From Parvularcula sp. IMCC14364 (GTDB lineage Bacteria > Pseudomonadota > Alphaproteobacteria > Caulobacterales > Parvularculaceae), in NCBI RefSeq assembly GCF_030758415.1, contig NZ_CP132334.1, forward strand, positions 1,426,001 to 1,490,000: a stretch of 64,000 nucleotides of DNA, given 5' to 3'. Under the pieces are notes generated by a model, which saw only the letters and a list, made by a program, of their open reading frames with translations, ran no database searches and was not told where the DNA came from. Both the position numbers and the translations under genes were made by a program. The first letter of the stretch is position 1. Every line of letters starts with the position of its first letter. Shown in pieces: positions 1 to 8,363 of the stretch.

Positions 1-558
1 TGCGGGGGCTAAGCGGCCACGGCGGATTTGTGCGACAGGAATGCGCCACCCACGTTTGGCACCTTGTATGCCGATCAGTTTGCCAGACTTGATCCAGTCG
101 ATTGCGGTTGGACGAGTGATGTTCAGTTTTTTAGCTGCTTCCGTCGTTGAATAAACGGCGTAAAATTCATCATCGTCACTAACTACTTCTGGGTTTGCGC
201 TGAATGGTTGTCGGGCTTCTGCAGCGGATAGAGATTCAATTTCGATAACCTCCCCAAGTTGAAAGCCTTTGTTGCGCTCAGGAGAAGGAATTTTCGCTGC
301 TTCCCGGATCGCTTCTTTCATGATCCGATCAAAGGCGACCGGATTGAGGGTTGCTCGTTCTAGTGTTTCAGAGGCGAGGTCATCAAATGCGTCGGTCGCA
401 AACCGGAGTGCTTTGGCGACTTCTAGAGGTGCCTTGTGGCCCGCAGTCGTTAAAGCTTCCGCTGCTGCAGTCTCAATATATTCATGCGCAGTGGTGACCG
501 CTCGGTTACTTTTGCGGCGGTATTGCGGAAATGCGGGCTTCTTTAGGGTCTCAGACAT
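1..558 (-). CDS. Helix-turn-helix (excisionase/MerR-like) DNA-binding protein, 3'-truncated by window edge
   Basis: The reverse strand is open from an ATG at 558 to the first base of the window, so the C-terminus is missing. The first ~130 residues are Ala/Glu-rich, probably helical, and unrecognised. From about residue 138 comes a helix-turn-helix of the excisionase/MerR type (STTEAAKKLNITRPTAIDWI, then a KLIG wing). The likely role is DNA binding, as a repressor, antitoxin or excision-control factor of the integrated element. It lies beside an integrase gene and an IS remnant, and its upstream region carries paired repeats that could be its own operator. The specific family and any toxin partner, which would lie left of the window, cannot be judged. 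Confidence 0.7.
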   Translation of the reverse strand, partial: MSETLKKPAFPQYRRKSNRAVTTAHEYIETAAAEALTTAGHKAPLEVAKALRFATDAFDDLASETLERATLNPVAFDRIMKEAIREAAKIPSPERNKGFQLGEVIEIESLSAAEARQPFSANPEVVSDDDEFYAVYSTTEAAKKLNITRPTAIDWIKSGKLIGIQGAKRGWRIPVAQIRRGRLAPA

Positions 559-569
559 CGGGTCACTCT

Positions 570-624
570 AACTTGATGTTTCGTTAAGTTAGTAAATAAT
601 ATAAATATTGTCAAGTTCGTAAAT
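570..624 (-). promoter_or_regulatory. Predicted promoter and operator repeats of the HTH gene
   Basis: This AT-rich stretch lies just upstream of the HTH gene. AACTTGA (570-576) and TCAAGTT (611-617) form a perfect inverted repeat. AAGTTAGTAAAT (586-597) and AAGTTCGTAAAT (613-624) form a near-perfect direct repeat. On the reverse strand TTGACA (608-613) followed 17 nt later by TAACTT fits a sigma-70 promoter. Overlap of repeats and promoter suggests autoregulation; this is inference. Confidence 0.4.
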
Positions 625-659
625 GTAAATTTGGCCAGAACTGACGGTTGATATCCAGG

Positions 660-923
660 TTACCGTGTGGCGCACGGATCAACCGTAATAAAGCCAATGC
701 CGTGCAGATCCCTCATATGGACAAACGCATCGACAGCGCGGATCGGATTATCTTCATCAATGAAATCATCCAGATGCGATGGAATCAAAACACCCTGACC
801 ATGCTCTGCGCCTTCAAATACCGCTTGATCAAAGCCTCCTGCATCAACTGCTGGAATGATGAAATGATGTCGTGTCTTCACACAGCTTCGGCCAATTCCT
901 ACCAAAATTACAATCTGTGACAC
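660..923 (-). pseudogene. Remnant of an IS1182-type transposase N-terminus
   Basis: The reverse-strand reading frame contains GQGVLIPSHLDDFIDEDNPI followed by RAVDAFV and a VDPCATR-like stretch. This matches the start of IS1182-type transposases, where a DDF.DEDNP.R.IDAFV segment precedes a GRP.YHP motif. The frame stops directly after CATR, so the GRP motif and the whole catalytic part are gone. It is a dead fragment of about 55 recognisable codons. The upstream part (about 830-923) may be the former IS left end. It sits between the HTH gene and the integrase. Confidence 0.6.
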
Positions 924-932
924 TACCGAAAT

Positions 933-2003
933 TCATGGTGCCGAGTATTTATTTTTATTCGCAAGCGCTACAATGGAATCAGCGGTTAAGTGGGTGTACC
1001 GCTTCAGCATTTTCCAGTCTTTATGGCCGGTGACGAGAGCAACTTGTTGAATTTGCAGGCCAGCTTCGAAAAGTCGGCTTGTCGCTTCGTGTCGTAGGTC
1101 ATGAAAATGCAAATCCTCAATACTCAGCACACGGCATCCGCGTCTGAAAGCAGCACCTACTGACTTAGAGTCGTATGGAAATATTCGACCTCGATTACCG
1201 GTTTGTTTCTTTTGTTCCCGAATCACCGCCATTGCATCGAAGCCGGTTAAATTGACAAGAGGGACATACTGATTGTTTCCCACTTTTTTGCGCGGGTCTT
1301 TTCTGTCACGGACAAGTGCCGTACATTTTCTCTCATCCAAGTCAGCCCACTTAATTGTACAAATCTCGGATTGCCTCATTGCTGTTGCGACAGCAAATTG
1401 AATAATGCGGTCCATGGGTATGACTTGTCTCTCATTAGATGAGAAAAACGCTATTAGATCGGTCAGTTCCTTATCGGTTGGGCGCCTGTCACGTTCTCCG
1501 GACCGGCCTATAAGACCTAGGAGGTTAAGTGCAGCGCGCCCAAGTTGAATTTGCTCAACTGAAACGTCCGCGCCGTGAACGGCGGAAGCATGAAGCGCAA
1601 TAGTTTTCAAATACGATATGTCCATACCGATGGTCACGGCTCCGGCGCCTTCTTTGGCCCGTTCTCTTCCAAACTTGATGATGCGTTCGCGGTCCAGTTT
1701 GTCGATTCGAACGTTACCCAAATCCGTTCTCAACTTCTTGAGTGAAAATCTCTTTGAGCGGCGGAGCGGTTTGCCAAGTTGGGTCATATCGGCAATATGG
1801 GTGTCGATGAGGTCCGCCACTGTGACAATATTTTCTTTCGGCCTGACTCGCGAGACCAGTTCTCCGCGGTCGATCTTGCATTCCATTTGGAGTGCCCACT
1901 CATCAGCGTCATGTCTGCGTCGAAAAGTCTCCGCGATATACTGGCCTTTTCGTCGAACCTGCACTCGCCATGTGCCGGAGGGGCTTTTGATGATCGTGGC
2001 CAT
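933..2003 (-). CDS. Tyrosine-type site-specific integrase (dusA-associated)
   Basis: A 356-residue phage-type integrase. Residues 1-45 form an arm-binding-like segment (GTWRVQVRRKGQYIAETF), residues ~60-155 a core-binding domain and ~175-350 the catalytic domain. The catalytic residues are visible: Arg210 (TAMRQSEI), a Lys near 235, His301-x-x-Arg304 (HDLRHEATS), His327 (TGHKDW) and nucleophile Tyr336 (KRYTHL). It should integrate or excise the element. The ATG at 2003 has a GGAAG Shine-Dalgarno. The gene points away from dusA and lies 125 bp from it, the known arrangement of dusA-targeting islands. It looks intact. Confidence 0.93.
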   Translation of the reverse strand: MATIIKSPSGTWRVQVRRKGQYIAETFRRRHDADEWALQMECKIDRGELVSRVRPKENIVTVADLIDTHIADMTQLGKPLRRSKRFSLKKLRTDLGNVRIDKLDRERIIKFGRERAKEGAGAVTIGMDISYLKTIALHASAVHGADVSVEQIQLGRAALNLLGLIGRSGERDRRPTDKELTDLIAFFSSNERQVIPMDRIIQFAVATAMRQSEICTIKWADLDERKCTALVRDRKDPRKKVGNNQYVPLVNLTGFDAMAVIREQKKQTGNRGRIFPYDSKSVGAAFRRGCRVLSIEDLHFHDLRHEATSRLFEAGLQIQQVALVTGHKDWKMLKRYTHLTADSIVALANKNKYSAP

Positions 2004-2020
2004 CTTTTTTCTTCCATTTT

Positions 2021-2094
2021 GTGTGCACTATGTGTGCACAGAGAGGTCAAAACAGGTACAATTTGGTCAAATTTGGTGCACACATAGTGCACAC
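2021..2094. repeat. Perfect 19-bp inverted repeat between integrase and dusA
   Basis: The arm at 2021-2039 (GTGTGCACTATGTGTGCAC) is the exact reverse complement of the arm at 2076-2094, separated by 36 bp. Each arm also contains internal GTGCAC units. The spacer has two GGTCAAA copies. The position, between the integrase start and the dusA start, suits an integrase or excisionase arm-binding site or an integrase operator near the att core. Confidence 0.75.
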
Positions 2095-2128
2095 GTTCCC
2101 TGTTTATCCCATTGATACTATTGGAAAA

Positions 2129-3124
2129 ATGCAATTAAATCAATCACATAGATTTTCCGTGGCGCCTATGATCGACTGGACGGATCGTCATTGCCGCTTT
2201 TTCCATCGGCAGCTGACTAAGCGTGCCCGGCTTTATACAGAAATGATTGTTGCTGAAGCGATCCTTCGTGGGGACCGGGAATATCTCCTCGGTTTTGACA
2301 CTTGCGAGCATCCGGTGGCGATACAGCTTGGTGGCAGTGACCCGGCCAGACTGGCGGAAGCGGCGGGGATCGCCGAAAGCTACGGCTATGACGAGATCAA
2401 CCTCAATGTGGGCTGCCCGTCAGACAAAGTGCAGTCCGGCACTTTCGGTGCCTGTCTGATGCGCGATCCTGCGCTTGTGGCTGAGTGTGTTGCTGCCATG
2501 CGCGCGGCTGTCTCTGTTCCTGTAACAGTCAAATGCCGTCTCGGGGTTGATGATCAGGATCCGGAAGAGAGCCTGTTCACCTTCGTGCGGCGCGTTGCAG
2601 AGACTGGCTGCGATACGTTTATCGTTCATGCGCGCAAAGCCTGGTTGCAGGGGTTGAGTCCGAAAGAGAACCGCACCATTCCGCCTCTGGATTATGAGAT
2701 CGTAGCTCGGTTGAAGCAGGAAAATCCGGCCCTGCAGATTATCCTGAATGGCGGCATCACAAGCCTTGATCAGGCTGGAGAACATCTTGGCCGATTTGAC
2801 GGCGTAATGCTCGGGCGGGCCGCCTATGAAAACCCTTATCTCCTGGCGGATGTTGATCGGGTGTTTTTTGGAGGGAATACGGCGCAACCAGACAGGCGAT
2901 CCGTGGTTGAGGCGATGATTGCATACAGCACCGATCATCTGGAAGAGGGTGGCAAAGTGAACATGGTGACCCGTCACATGATCGGTCTGTTTCATGGCCA
3001 GCCTGGCGCGAAAACCTGGCGTCAGCATCTGACAGTGGAAAGCTGCAAGTCTGACGCAGATGCTGGTTTATTGCGTGATGCGCTCAACCGGCTGCCTGCC
3101 GCTGCTTTTGAAGTGGCTGCATGA
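2129..3124 (+). CDS. dusA: tRNA-dihydrouridine(20/20a) synthase DusA
   Basis: An FMN-dependent enzyme that reduces uridines 20/20a of the tRNA D-loop with NADPH. The family start HRFSVAPMIDWTDRHCRFFH follows directly after MQLNQS, so ATG 2129 is chosen; the frame is open upstream to 2021 but that part is not DusA-like and carries the island repeat. The TIM-barrel motif NLNVGCPSDKVQ and the FGACLM segment with the proton-donor Cys are present, and LNGGI and GVMLGRAAYENPY build the FMN phosphate site. Length (331 residues) is normal. The 5' end of dusA is a known integration target, consistent with the integrase next door. It overlaps the next gene by 4 nt. Confidence 0.95.
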   Translation: MQLNQSHRFSVAPMIDWTDRHCRFFHRQLTKRARLYTEMIVAEAILRGDREYLLGFDTCEHPVAIQLGGSDPARLAEAAGIAESYGYDEINLNVGCPSDKVQSGTFGACLMRDPALVAECVAAMRAAVSVPVTVKCRLGVDDQDPEESLFTFVRRVAETGCDTFIVHARKAWLQGLSPKENRTIPPLDYEIVARLKQENPALQIILNGGITSLDQAGEHLGRFDGVMLGRAAYENPYLLADVDRVFFGGNTAQPDRRSVVEAMIAYSTDHLEEGGKVNMVTRHMIGLFHGQPGAKTWRQHLTVESCKSDADAGLLRDALNRLPAAAFEVAA

Positions 3125-3963
3125 TGGAAGCCTTGTTGACGCCGGAAATGCTGGTTCTACTGGGTCTTTTGCTGGGTGTTGGACTGTTTGCCGGGTTCAT
3201 TGGCGGCCTTTTCGGTATTGGTGGTGGAATTGTCATTGTACCAGCACTTTACGCGGTCTTCGGCGTACTGGAGGTACCGGATGCAATCCGTATCAAGATT
3301 GCGGTCGGCACGTCTCTGGCGACAATTATCATTACGTCCTGGCGTTCTGTTTCGACCCATCATCGCCATGGAGCCGTGGATGTCAGTCTGCTGAAAAGCT
3401 GGGCGCCATGGATTATATTTGGCGCTATATCAGGTGCCTTACTGGCGAGAGTATTACAGGCTGATGTGCTGACATTGATCTTCGCAACAGGTGCCATGGC
3501 TGTCGCTATTCGCAAGGGCCTCTTTGACCGCCAAAAGCCGCAGGTCGGGGATGATCTCGCCCCTGTACCTGGCGGCGGTTTTAGAGCAAGTCTCGGTGGC
3601 TCAATCGGTCTTCTGTCCAGTTTGATGGGTATCGGCGGCGGCGTCATGGGGGTGGTCGTGTTGACGGCTTTTGGGCGCACCATTCATCAGGCGATTGCCA
3701 CGGCAGCCGGTTTCGGCCTTGCCATCGCGATACCCGGGACCATCGGTTTTATCATTGTTGGTTGGGGACAGCAGGGACTGCCCCCTTGGTCGCTGGGTTT
3801 TGTTTCGGTGCCCGCTTTTCTGTCGATCGCCAGCATGACGACCATCACAGCCCCGATTGGCGCCAATATTGCGCATCAACTTGACGATACATGGCTCAAC
3901 CGTGTGTTCGCGATCTATCTGGCGCTGACCGCAAGCCTGCTGATTTATGATGTGCTGTTCTGA
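3121..3963 (+). CDS. TauE/SafE-family sulfite/anion exporter permease
   Basis: A 280-residue inner-membrane protein with about eight hydrophobic segments. It shows the duplicated TauE/SafE signature: GGLFGIGGGIVIVPAL near residues 29-44 and SLMGIGGGVMGVVVLTAFG near 166-184. Family members export sulfite, sulfoacetate or other small organosulfur anions, and many have unknown substrates. The start codon overlaps the dusA stop (ATGA), so the two are probably cotranscribed although they have no obvious functional link. Substrate cannot be assigned. Confidence 0.88.
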   Translation: MMEALLTPEMLVLLGLLLGVGLFAGFIGGLFGIGGGIVIVPALYAVFGVLEVPDAIRIKIAVGTSLATIIITSWRSVSTHHRHGAVDVSLLKSWAPWIIFGAISGALLARVLQADVLTLIFATGAMAVAIRKGLFDRQKPQVGDDLAPVPGGGFRASLGGSIGLLSSLMGIGGGVMGVVVLTAFGRTIHQAIATAAGFGLAIAIPGTIGFIIVGWGQQGLPPWSLGFVSVPAFLSIASMTTITAPIGANIAHQLDDTWLNRVFAIYLALTASLLIYDVLF

Positions 3964-3996
3964 TTTGAGGAAGGCGAGAATTTCGGATACGGTTGA

Positions 3997-4860
3997 ATGA
4001 TGGAACAAGCAATCGACTACAAACCGATTATCATTGTCATTCTGTTTGGCTTTGTGCTGCTGGAATTGTTGATCGGTACTTTTCATAACCGCGAAAAGAT
4101 GAAGCCGGGGGACATCTGGATTGAGATTGTCGGCACGCTATCGCTGTTCCTGATAATCACGCCGTTTGCTTTTTACGTAACACCCCTATTATTAGAGGCT
4201 GTCTTCCCGGGCTCCGCAAATGCCTGGAGTGGTCTCCCATGGTGGTTGATGGTCATCGTGCTTCTGCTGGGGGATGACCTGACACAATACTGGTGGCACC
4301 GTACCTGTCACAGTGTACCTGCCTTGTATAATCTGCATCGCGCGCATCATTCATGTAACTATATGGGCGTACGCCTGACCTACCGGAACAATATCTTTTA
4401 TTTCCTGCTCATCCCGTCGCTCTGGGCCGGGGCTGCATTGATCCATCTCGGTCTTGGCGCCGTTTACGCAGTTTATATCATCATCAAGCAGAGCATAATT
4501 TTTGGCGCTCATTCTACGGTAAAGTGGGATCAGAAACTTTACGCTATTTCCTGGTTGAAGCCTTTTGTCTGGGTGATGCAGCGGACGATTTCGACGCCCA
4601 CAACACACTTTGCCCATCATGGCCTGAACAAGGAAGATGGCGTGACCAACTACAAGGGCAATTACGGGAATCTGCTGTTTTTCTGGGATGTGCTTTTTGG
4701 CACCGCAAAGATCAGCCAGACTTACCCGCCAGAATATGGCATCGAAAATATTCCGCAAAAAAACTGGAAACACGAAATGTTCTGGCCACTTTACACCGAC
4801 CGGAACGAGACTGTTACAACCTCTTCAGAGACCGTATCTGAGCAGTCGCCTGCTGAATAA
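3997..4860 (+). CDS. Sterol desaturase / fatty acid hydroxylase superfamily membrane protein
   Basis: A 287-residue integral membrane di-iron enzyme. It has several transmembrane segments (residues ~7-27, 43-65, 80-92, 145-165) and the histidine clusters of the superfamily: HRTCH, HRAHH and THFAHHG. These ligate two irons and support O2-dependent hydroxylation or desaturation of a lipid or sterol-like substrate. It follows the exporter gene by 33 bp on the same strand. Two ATGs occur in tandem at the start (3997 and 4000). The substrate is unknown. Confidence 0.85.
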   Translation: MMEQAIDYKPIIIVILFGFVLLELLIGTFHNREKMKPGDIWIEIVGTLSLFLIITPFAFYVTPLLLEAVFPGSANAWSGLPWWLMVIVLLLGDDLTQYWWHRTCHSVPALYNLHRAHHSCNYMGVRLTYRNNIFYFLLIPSLWAGAALIHLGLGAVYAVYIIIKQSIIFGAHSTVKWDQKLYAISWLKPFVWVMQRTISTPTTHFAHHGLNKEDGVTNYKGNYGNLLFFWDVLFGTAKISQTYPPEYGIENIPQKNWKHEMFWPLYTDRNETVTTSSETVSEQSPAE

Positions 4861-4901
4861 AATCCCACCAGAATAATCACTAAAGAAAAGAGAGAGAAAC
4901 A

Positions 4902-6071
4902 ATGAGCAAGGAATTTGATGTCATCGTCTATGGTGCAAGCGGTTTTACAGGCCGTCTCGTAGCAGAATATCTGGCAAGACAATATGGTGTTGGTGACAAG
5001 GTTTCCTGGGCCATGGCCGGGCGCAATGCAGACAAGCTTGCGCAGGTGCGTGATGAGATCGGTGCCCCTGATGATACGCCGCTGGTGACCGCAGATGCCG
5101 GGGATGACGCATCTTTGAAAGCGATGACCGACCGTGCGCAGGTGATCTGCACGACTGTCGGTCCATATCAGCTTTATGGCTCTGACCTCGTTGCAGCCTG
5201 TGCTGCCTCTGGGACAGACTATGTTGATCTATGCGGTGAGCCTGCATGGATGCGGCAGATGATTGATGCCCATGAAGAGACTGCACGCAAATCTGGCGCA
5301 CGGATCGTTTTCTCCTGCGGTTTCGACTCTATCCCGTTCGACCTTGGTGTGTATGGCTTGCAGGCCCTCGCCAAGGAAGAGTTCGGGGCACCAGTTTCGC
5401 GCGTGAAAGGGCGTGTGCGCAAGATGCAGGGCACGTTCTCCGGCGGGACTGCCGCCAGTCTCAAGGCGACTATGGTAGCAGCATTTCAGGATCCGCAAAT
5501 CCTTGAATGGCTCAAAAGCCCGTTCTGTCTGACGCCCGGTTTCGAAGGGCCAAAGCAACCAAAAGGCAACAAGCCTGAATATGATGAAAGCCTTGGCAGC
5601 TGGGCAGCACCTTTCATTATGGCAGCGATTAATACCAAGAATATCCATCGCTCAAATCTGCTGCTCGATCATCTGTATGGAAAAGATTTCATTTATGATG
5701 AAATGATGCTGACAGGCGATGGGGAAAAAGGTGAGCAGATCGCCAATGCCATTGCTGGTGATAACTCCATGATGGGTGATGATGCACCAAAGCCGGGTGA
5801 AGGGCCTGATAAGGCAGAGCGCGAGGCAGGTCATTATGACGTACTGTTCGTCGGAGAGGGACCAGATGGTAAGTCCATTCGCCTTGGTGTTACCGGTGAT
5901 ATGGATCCCGGCTATGGCTCCACATCAAAAATGATTGCCGAGAGCGCCATATGCCTGACACAGGAAGCGAAAGACACAGCTGGTGGCATCTGGACACCGG
6001 CACCCGCAATGGGCCGGCACCTGATAGAGCGTCTCAAAGCGAATGCCGGCCTGACATTTGAGCAGGAATAA
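4902..6071 (+). CDS. Saccharopine-dehydrogenase-like NAD(P)-binding oxidoreductase
   Basis: A 389-residue protein. The N-terminal Rossmann motif VIVYGASGFTGRLVAEYLA (residues 7-25) and the TTVGPYQLYG and CGEPAWMRQM segments are typical of the saccharopine-dehydrogenase-like/trans-acting enoyl reductase family, which acts on lipids or unknown substrates and is not lysine-pathway saccharopine dehydrogenase. FSCGFDSIPFDLG near residue 137 is conserved in this subgroup. A good AGAGAGA-type ribosome-binding site precedes ATG 4902. A converging hairpin follows the stop. Confidence 0.85.
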   Translation: MSKEFDVIVYGASGFTGRLVAEYLARQYGVGDKVSWAMAGRNADKLAQVRDEIGAPDDTPLVTADAGDDASLKAMTDRAQVICTTVGPYQLYGSDLVAACAASGTDYVDLCGEPAWMRQMIDAHEETARKSGARIVFSCGFDSIPFDLGVYGLQALAKEEFGAPVSRVKGRVRKMQGTFSGGTAASLKATMVAAFQDPQILEWLKSPFCLTPGFEGPKQPKGNKPEYDESLGSWAAPFIMAAINTKNIHRSNLLLDHLYGKDFIYDEMMLTGDGEKGEQIANAIAGDNSMMGDDAPKPGEGPDKAEREAGHYDVLFVGEGPDGKSIRLGVTGDMDPGYGSTSKMIAESAICLTQEAKDTAGGIWTPAPAMGRHLIERLKANAGLTFEQE

Positions 6072-6086
6072 ACGTCATTGGTTTAC

Positions 6087-6122
6087 TTTCTGCGATTGGG
6101 CATCATTCCTCAATCGCAGAAA
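6087..6122. terminator. Bidirectional hairpin between convergent genes
   Basis: TTTCTGCGATTG (6087-6098) and CAATCGCAGAAA (6111-6122) form a perfect 12-bp stem with a 12-nt loop. It lies between the oxidoreductase stop and the GST gene, and the GST stop codon is in the loop. T-rich flanks on the + strand and A/T flanks on the other side suit termination of both converging genes. Confidence 0.65.
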
Positions 6123-6729
6123 TCTTTTGCCAGGCAGGGTTCTGCTTTAATCTGTCAAAATATGTTTTGAGGTTATCCGGCGCATCATCAAACTGCCTGA
6201 TAATCTTGAGCAGGTAGAGAATGTAAAAAATTGAGATGTCTGCCGCGGTGAAGCCTGACTCGCATAGATAGTCTTTGTCACCAAGACCAGCGGCCAGAAA
6301 CTCAAGACATTTACGGGTTTCCTCTTTGCCCCATTCCGCGATTTTTGGAGAACGGTGTTCTTCTGGCAGCAGATAGCTATGGGCAAAAAGCATGATAACA
6401 TACATGCCCATGCCGGACTCGCCAAAATGCAGCCACTGTGTGTACGGACCAAAATCAGGTGTATCAACGGCAGGTTTCAAGGATCCGGCATCGTATTTGT
6501 GCATTAGGTAATCCATGATCGCAACGGATTCTACCATCGTCATGTCGCCGTCAATCAGAGTTGGATATTTGCCAAGCGGGTTGATGGCCTGATATTCGGG
6601 TGTTTTTGCATATTCACGAGCCTTTGCCCGCGGAATGGTCTTGAGAGTGTAGTCAAGCCCCATTTCCTCCAGTAACCAGGCAACGCGTAGTGAGCGGCTC
6701 TGCGGAAAGTGGTAAAGGGTGATTGTCAT
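6103..6729 (-). CDS. Glutathione S-transferase family protein
   Basis: A 208-residue soluble GST. The thioredoxin-like N-terminal domain (ITLYHFPQSRSLRVAWLLEE) carries the Ser-x-Ser/Arg glutathione contact, and TMVESVAIMDYL near residues 63-74 is the GST ES/D motif that binds the gamma-glutamyl group. The C-terminal helical domain has ADISIFYIL, the usual N-capping box. It is probably cotranscribed with the upstream phosphohexomutase (12-bp gap). The specific detoxification substrate is unknown. Confidence 0.9.
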   Translation of the reverse strand: MTITLYHFPQSRSLRVAWLLEEMGLDYTLKTIPRAKAREYAKTPEYQAINPLGKYPTLIDGDMTMVESVAIMDYLMHKYDAGSLKPAVDTPDFGPYTQWLHFGESGMGMYVIMLFAHSYLLPEEHRSPKIAEWGKEETRKCLEFLAAGLGDKDYLCESGFTAADISIFYILYLLKIIRQFDDAPDNLKTYFDRLKQNPAWQKISAIEE

Positions 6730-6741
6730 TATGCTGAGACC

Positions 6742-8241
6742 TTACAGTTTTTGATTGAACGCACCGACTTCCGGATGCTGTGACAGTACAGCTTCCAGCT
6801 CGGCGAACATAGCATTGCGGTTTTCTTCCGAGACCGGGCTTTCCACGACCACGACCAGTTCTGGCTTATTCGAAGATGCACGGATCAGTCCCCAGGTACC
6901 ATCCTCAACAGTGATGCGCACACCATTGACGGTGTTTACATCACGGATTTTCTGACCAATGAGGCTACCGCCTGCTGAGCCCAGTTGCTCAAAGTGCTGA
7001 ACGATTTTCGCTACCACATCATATTTCTTCTCATCCTCGCAATAAGGAGACATTGTTGGTGACTGGTACGTCATCGGCAAGGAGCGCCGTAAATCAGCCA
7101 GTGTCTTGTCAGGGTTGCGATCAAGCATATTCAGAATGGCAATGGCCGCCACAAGTCCGTCATCATAGCCGCGTCCATAGGGCTGGTTGAAGAAAAAGTG
7201 ACCGGATTTCTCAAAACCAGCCAGTGCGCCAATCTCGTGGGAATAGCGCTTGATGTAGGAATGGCCCGTTTTCCAGTACTTTGTCGTCGCACCATTTTCG
7301 ATCAGTACAGGATCTGTCATGAACAGTCCTGTGGATTTTACGTCAGCCACGAAGACAGCATTTTCATGCTGCGCTGAAAGATCGCGGGCAAGCATCACAC
7401 CAATCTTGTCCGCAAAGATTTCCTCGCCCTCATTATCCACCACACCGCAGCGATCTCCATCACCGTCGAAACCAAGAGCCACATCTGCGCCATGTTCTCT
7501 CACAGCTGCCTGCATGGCATGCAACATTTCGAGATCCTCCGGGTTTGGATTATATTTCGGGAAAGTATGGTCAAGTTCTGCATCCATTGGCACAACCTCA
7601 AGGCCGAGCCTTTCAAGTGCTTCTGGTGCAAACGCACCGGCAGTGCCATTGCCGCAGGCGGCGATGACTTTCATCTTCCGCTTGAAACTGACACCATCGC
7701 AAATGTCCGCGATATATTTTTCACGCAAGCCTTCAATATATTTGTAGGCTCCACCGTTTGCGGATTTGTATGCGCCGGTCAGGACAATCTCCTTGAGGCG
7801 GCCCATTTCTTCCGGGCCAAACGTCAAGGGGGCATTCACGCCCATCTTGACCCCGGTCCAGCCATTTTCGTTATGGCTAGCCGTCACCATGGCGACGCAA
7901 GGAATGTCGAGTTCGAACTGGGCAAAATAGGCAACGGGAGACAACGCAAGGCCGATGTCATTCACTTCAATACCGGCACTCATCAAGCCAACTGTCAGCG
8001 CTTGTTTGATGGAAGCTGAGTAGCTGCGAAAATCATGACCGACGACAATTCTCGGCTCTTTGCCGAGTTCTCGGATCAACGTACCCAGACCGGCACCTAG
8101 AGCCTGTATGCCGAGAAGGTTGATTTCTTTCTCAAAAACCCATCTTGCATCATATTCGCGAAAACCCGTCGGTTTTACCTTCGGCAGTATTTCATATTCC
8201 AGCGTATTCGGCTTAAGGTCTGTTTGCGGGGTTGGCAGCAT
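6742..8241 (-). CDS. Phosphomannomutase/phosphoglucomutase
   Basis: A 499-residue alpha-D-phosphohexomutase interconverting hexose-1-P and hexose-6-P, which supplies nucleotide-sugar precursors. Domains run in the usual order: the phosphoserine loop ASHNENGWTG (near residue 140), the Mg2+ loop GFDGDGDRCGVVD, the sugar-specificity loop GFEKSGHFFF, and the C-terminal phosphate-binding RASSNKPELVVVVES. All key residues are present, so it is expected to be active. It may feed the polysaccharide locus starting at 14 kb (inference). It is an algC/manB-like enzyme, and which hexose it prefers cannot be decided from sequence alone. Confidence 0.9.
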   Translation of the reverse strand: MLPTPQTDLKPNTLEYEILPKVKPTGFREYDARWVFEKEINLLGIQALGAGLGTLIRELGKEPRIVVGHDFRSYSASIKQALTVGLMSAGIEVNDIGLALSPVAYFAQFELDIPCVAMVTASHNENGWTGVKMGVNAPLTFGPEEMGRLKEIVLTGAYKSANGGAYKYIEGLREKYIADICDGVSFKRKMKVIAACGNGTAGAFAPEALERLGLEVVPMDAELDHTFPKYNPNPEDLEMLHAMQAAVREHGADVALGFDGDGDRCGVVDNEGEEIFADKIGVMLARDLSAQHENAVFVADVKSTGLFMTDPVLIENGATTKYWKTGHSYIKRYSHEIGALAGFEKSGHFFFNQPYGRGYDDGLVAAIAILNMLDRNPDKTLADLRRSLPMTYQSPTMSPYCEDEKKYDVVAKIVQHFEQLGSAGGSLIGQKIRDVNTVNGVRITVEDGTWGLIRASSNKPELVVVVESPVSEENRNAMFAELEAVLSQHPEVGAFNQKL

Positions 8242-8363
8242 GAAGGCTCTCCTGTAGCTCCGGCGTCTGGCGATGCTTAGCTGTGCTGTTCGGGCGGGGC
8301 AAGGCGTGCCGCCAGACTAATGGCGGCTCAGTTCCGGGGTAAGGTTTAAGAGGGTGATTGATC

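Noticed and set aside
269-571. Ser/Ala-rich + strand reading frame
   Set aside because: It is antisense to the clear HTH gene, whose frame runs to the window edge with a recognisable domain.
1618-2115. 165-residue + strand frame over the integrase N-terminus
   Set aside because: Antisense shadow of the integrase; composition is not protein-like and the end runs through the inverted repeat.
2021-2128. N-terminal extension of DusA
   Set aside because: The DusA family begins right at ATG 2129; the upstream codons are the 19-bp repeat and spacer.
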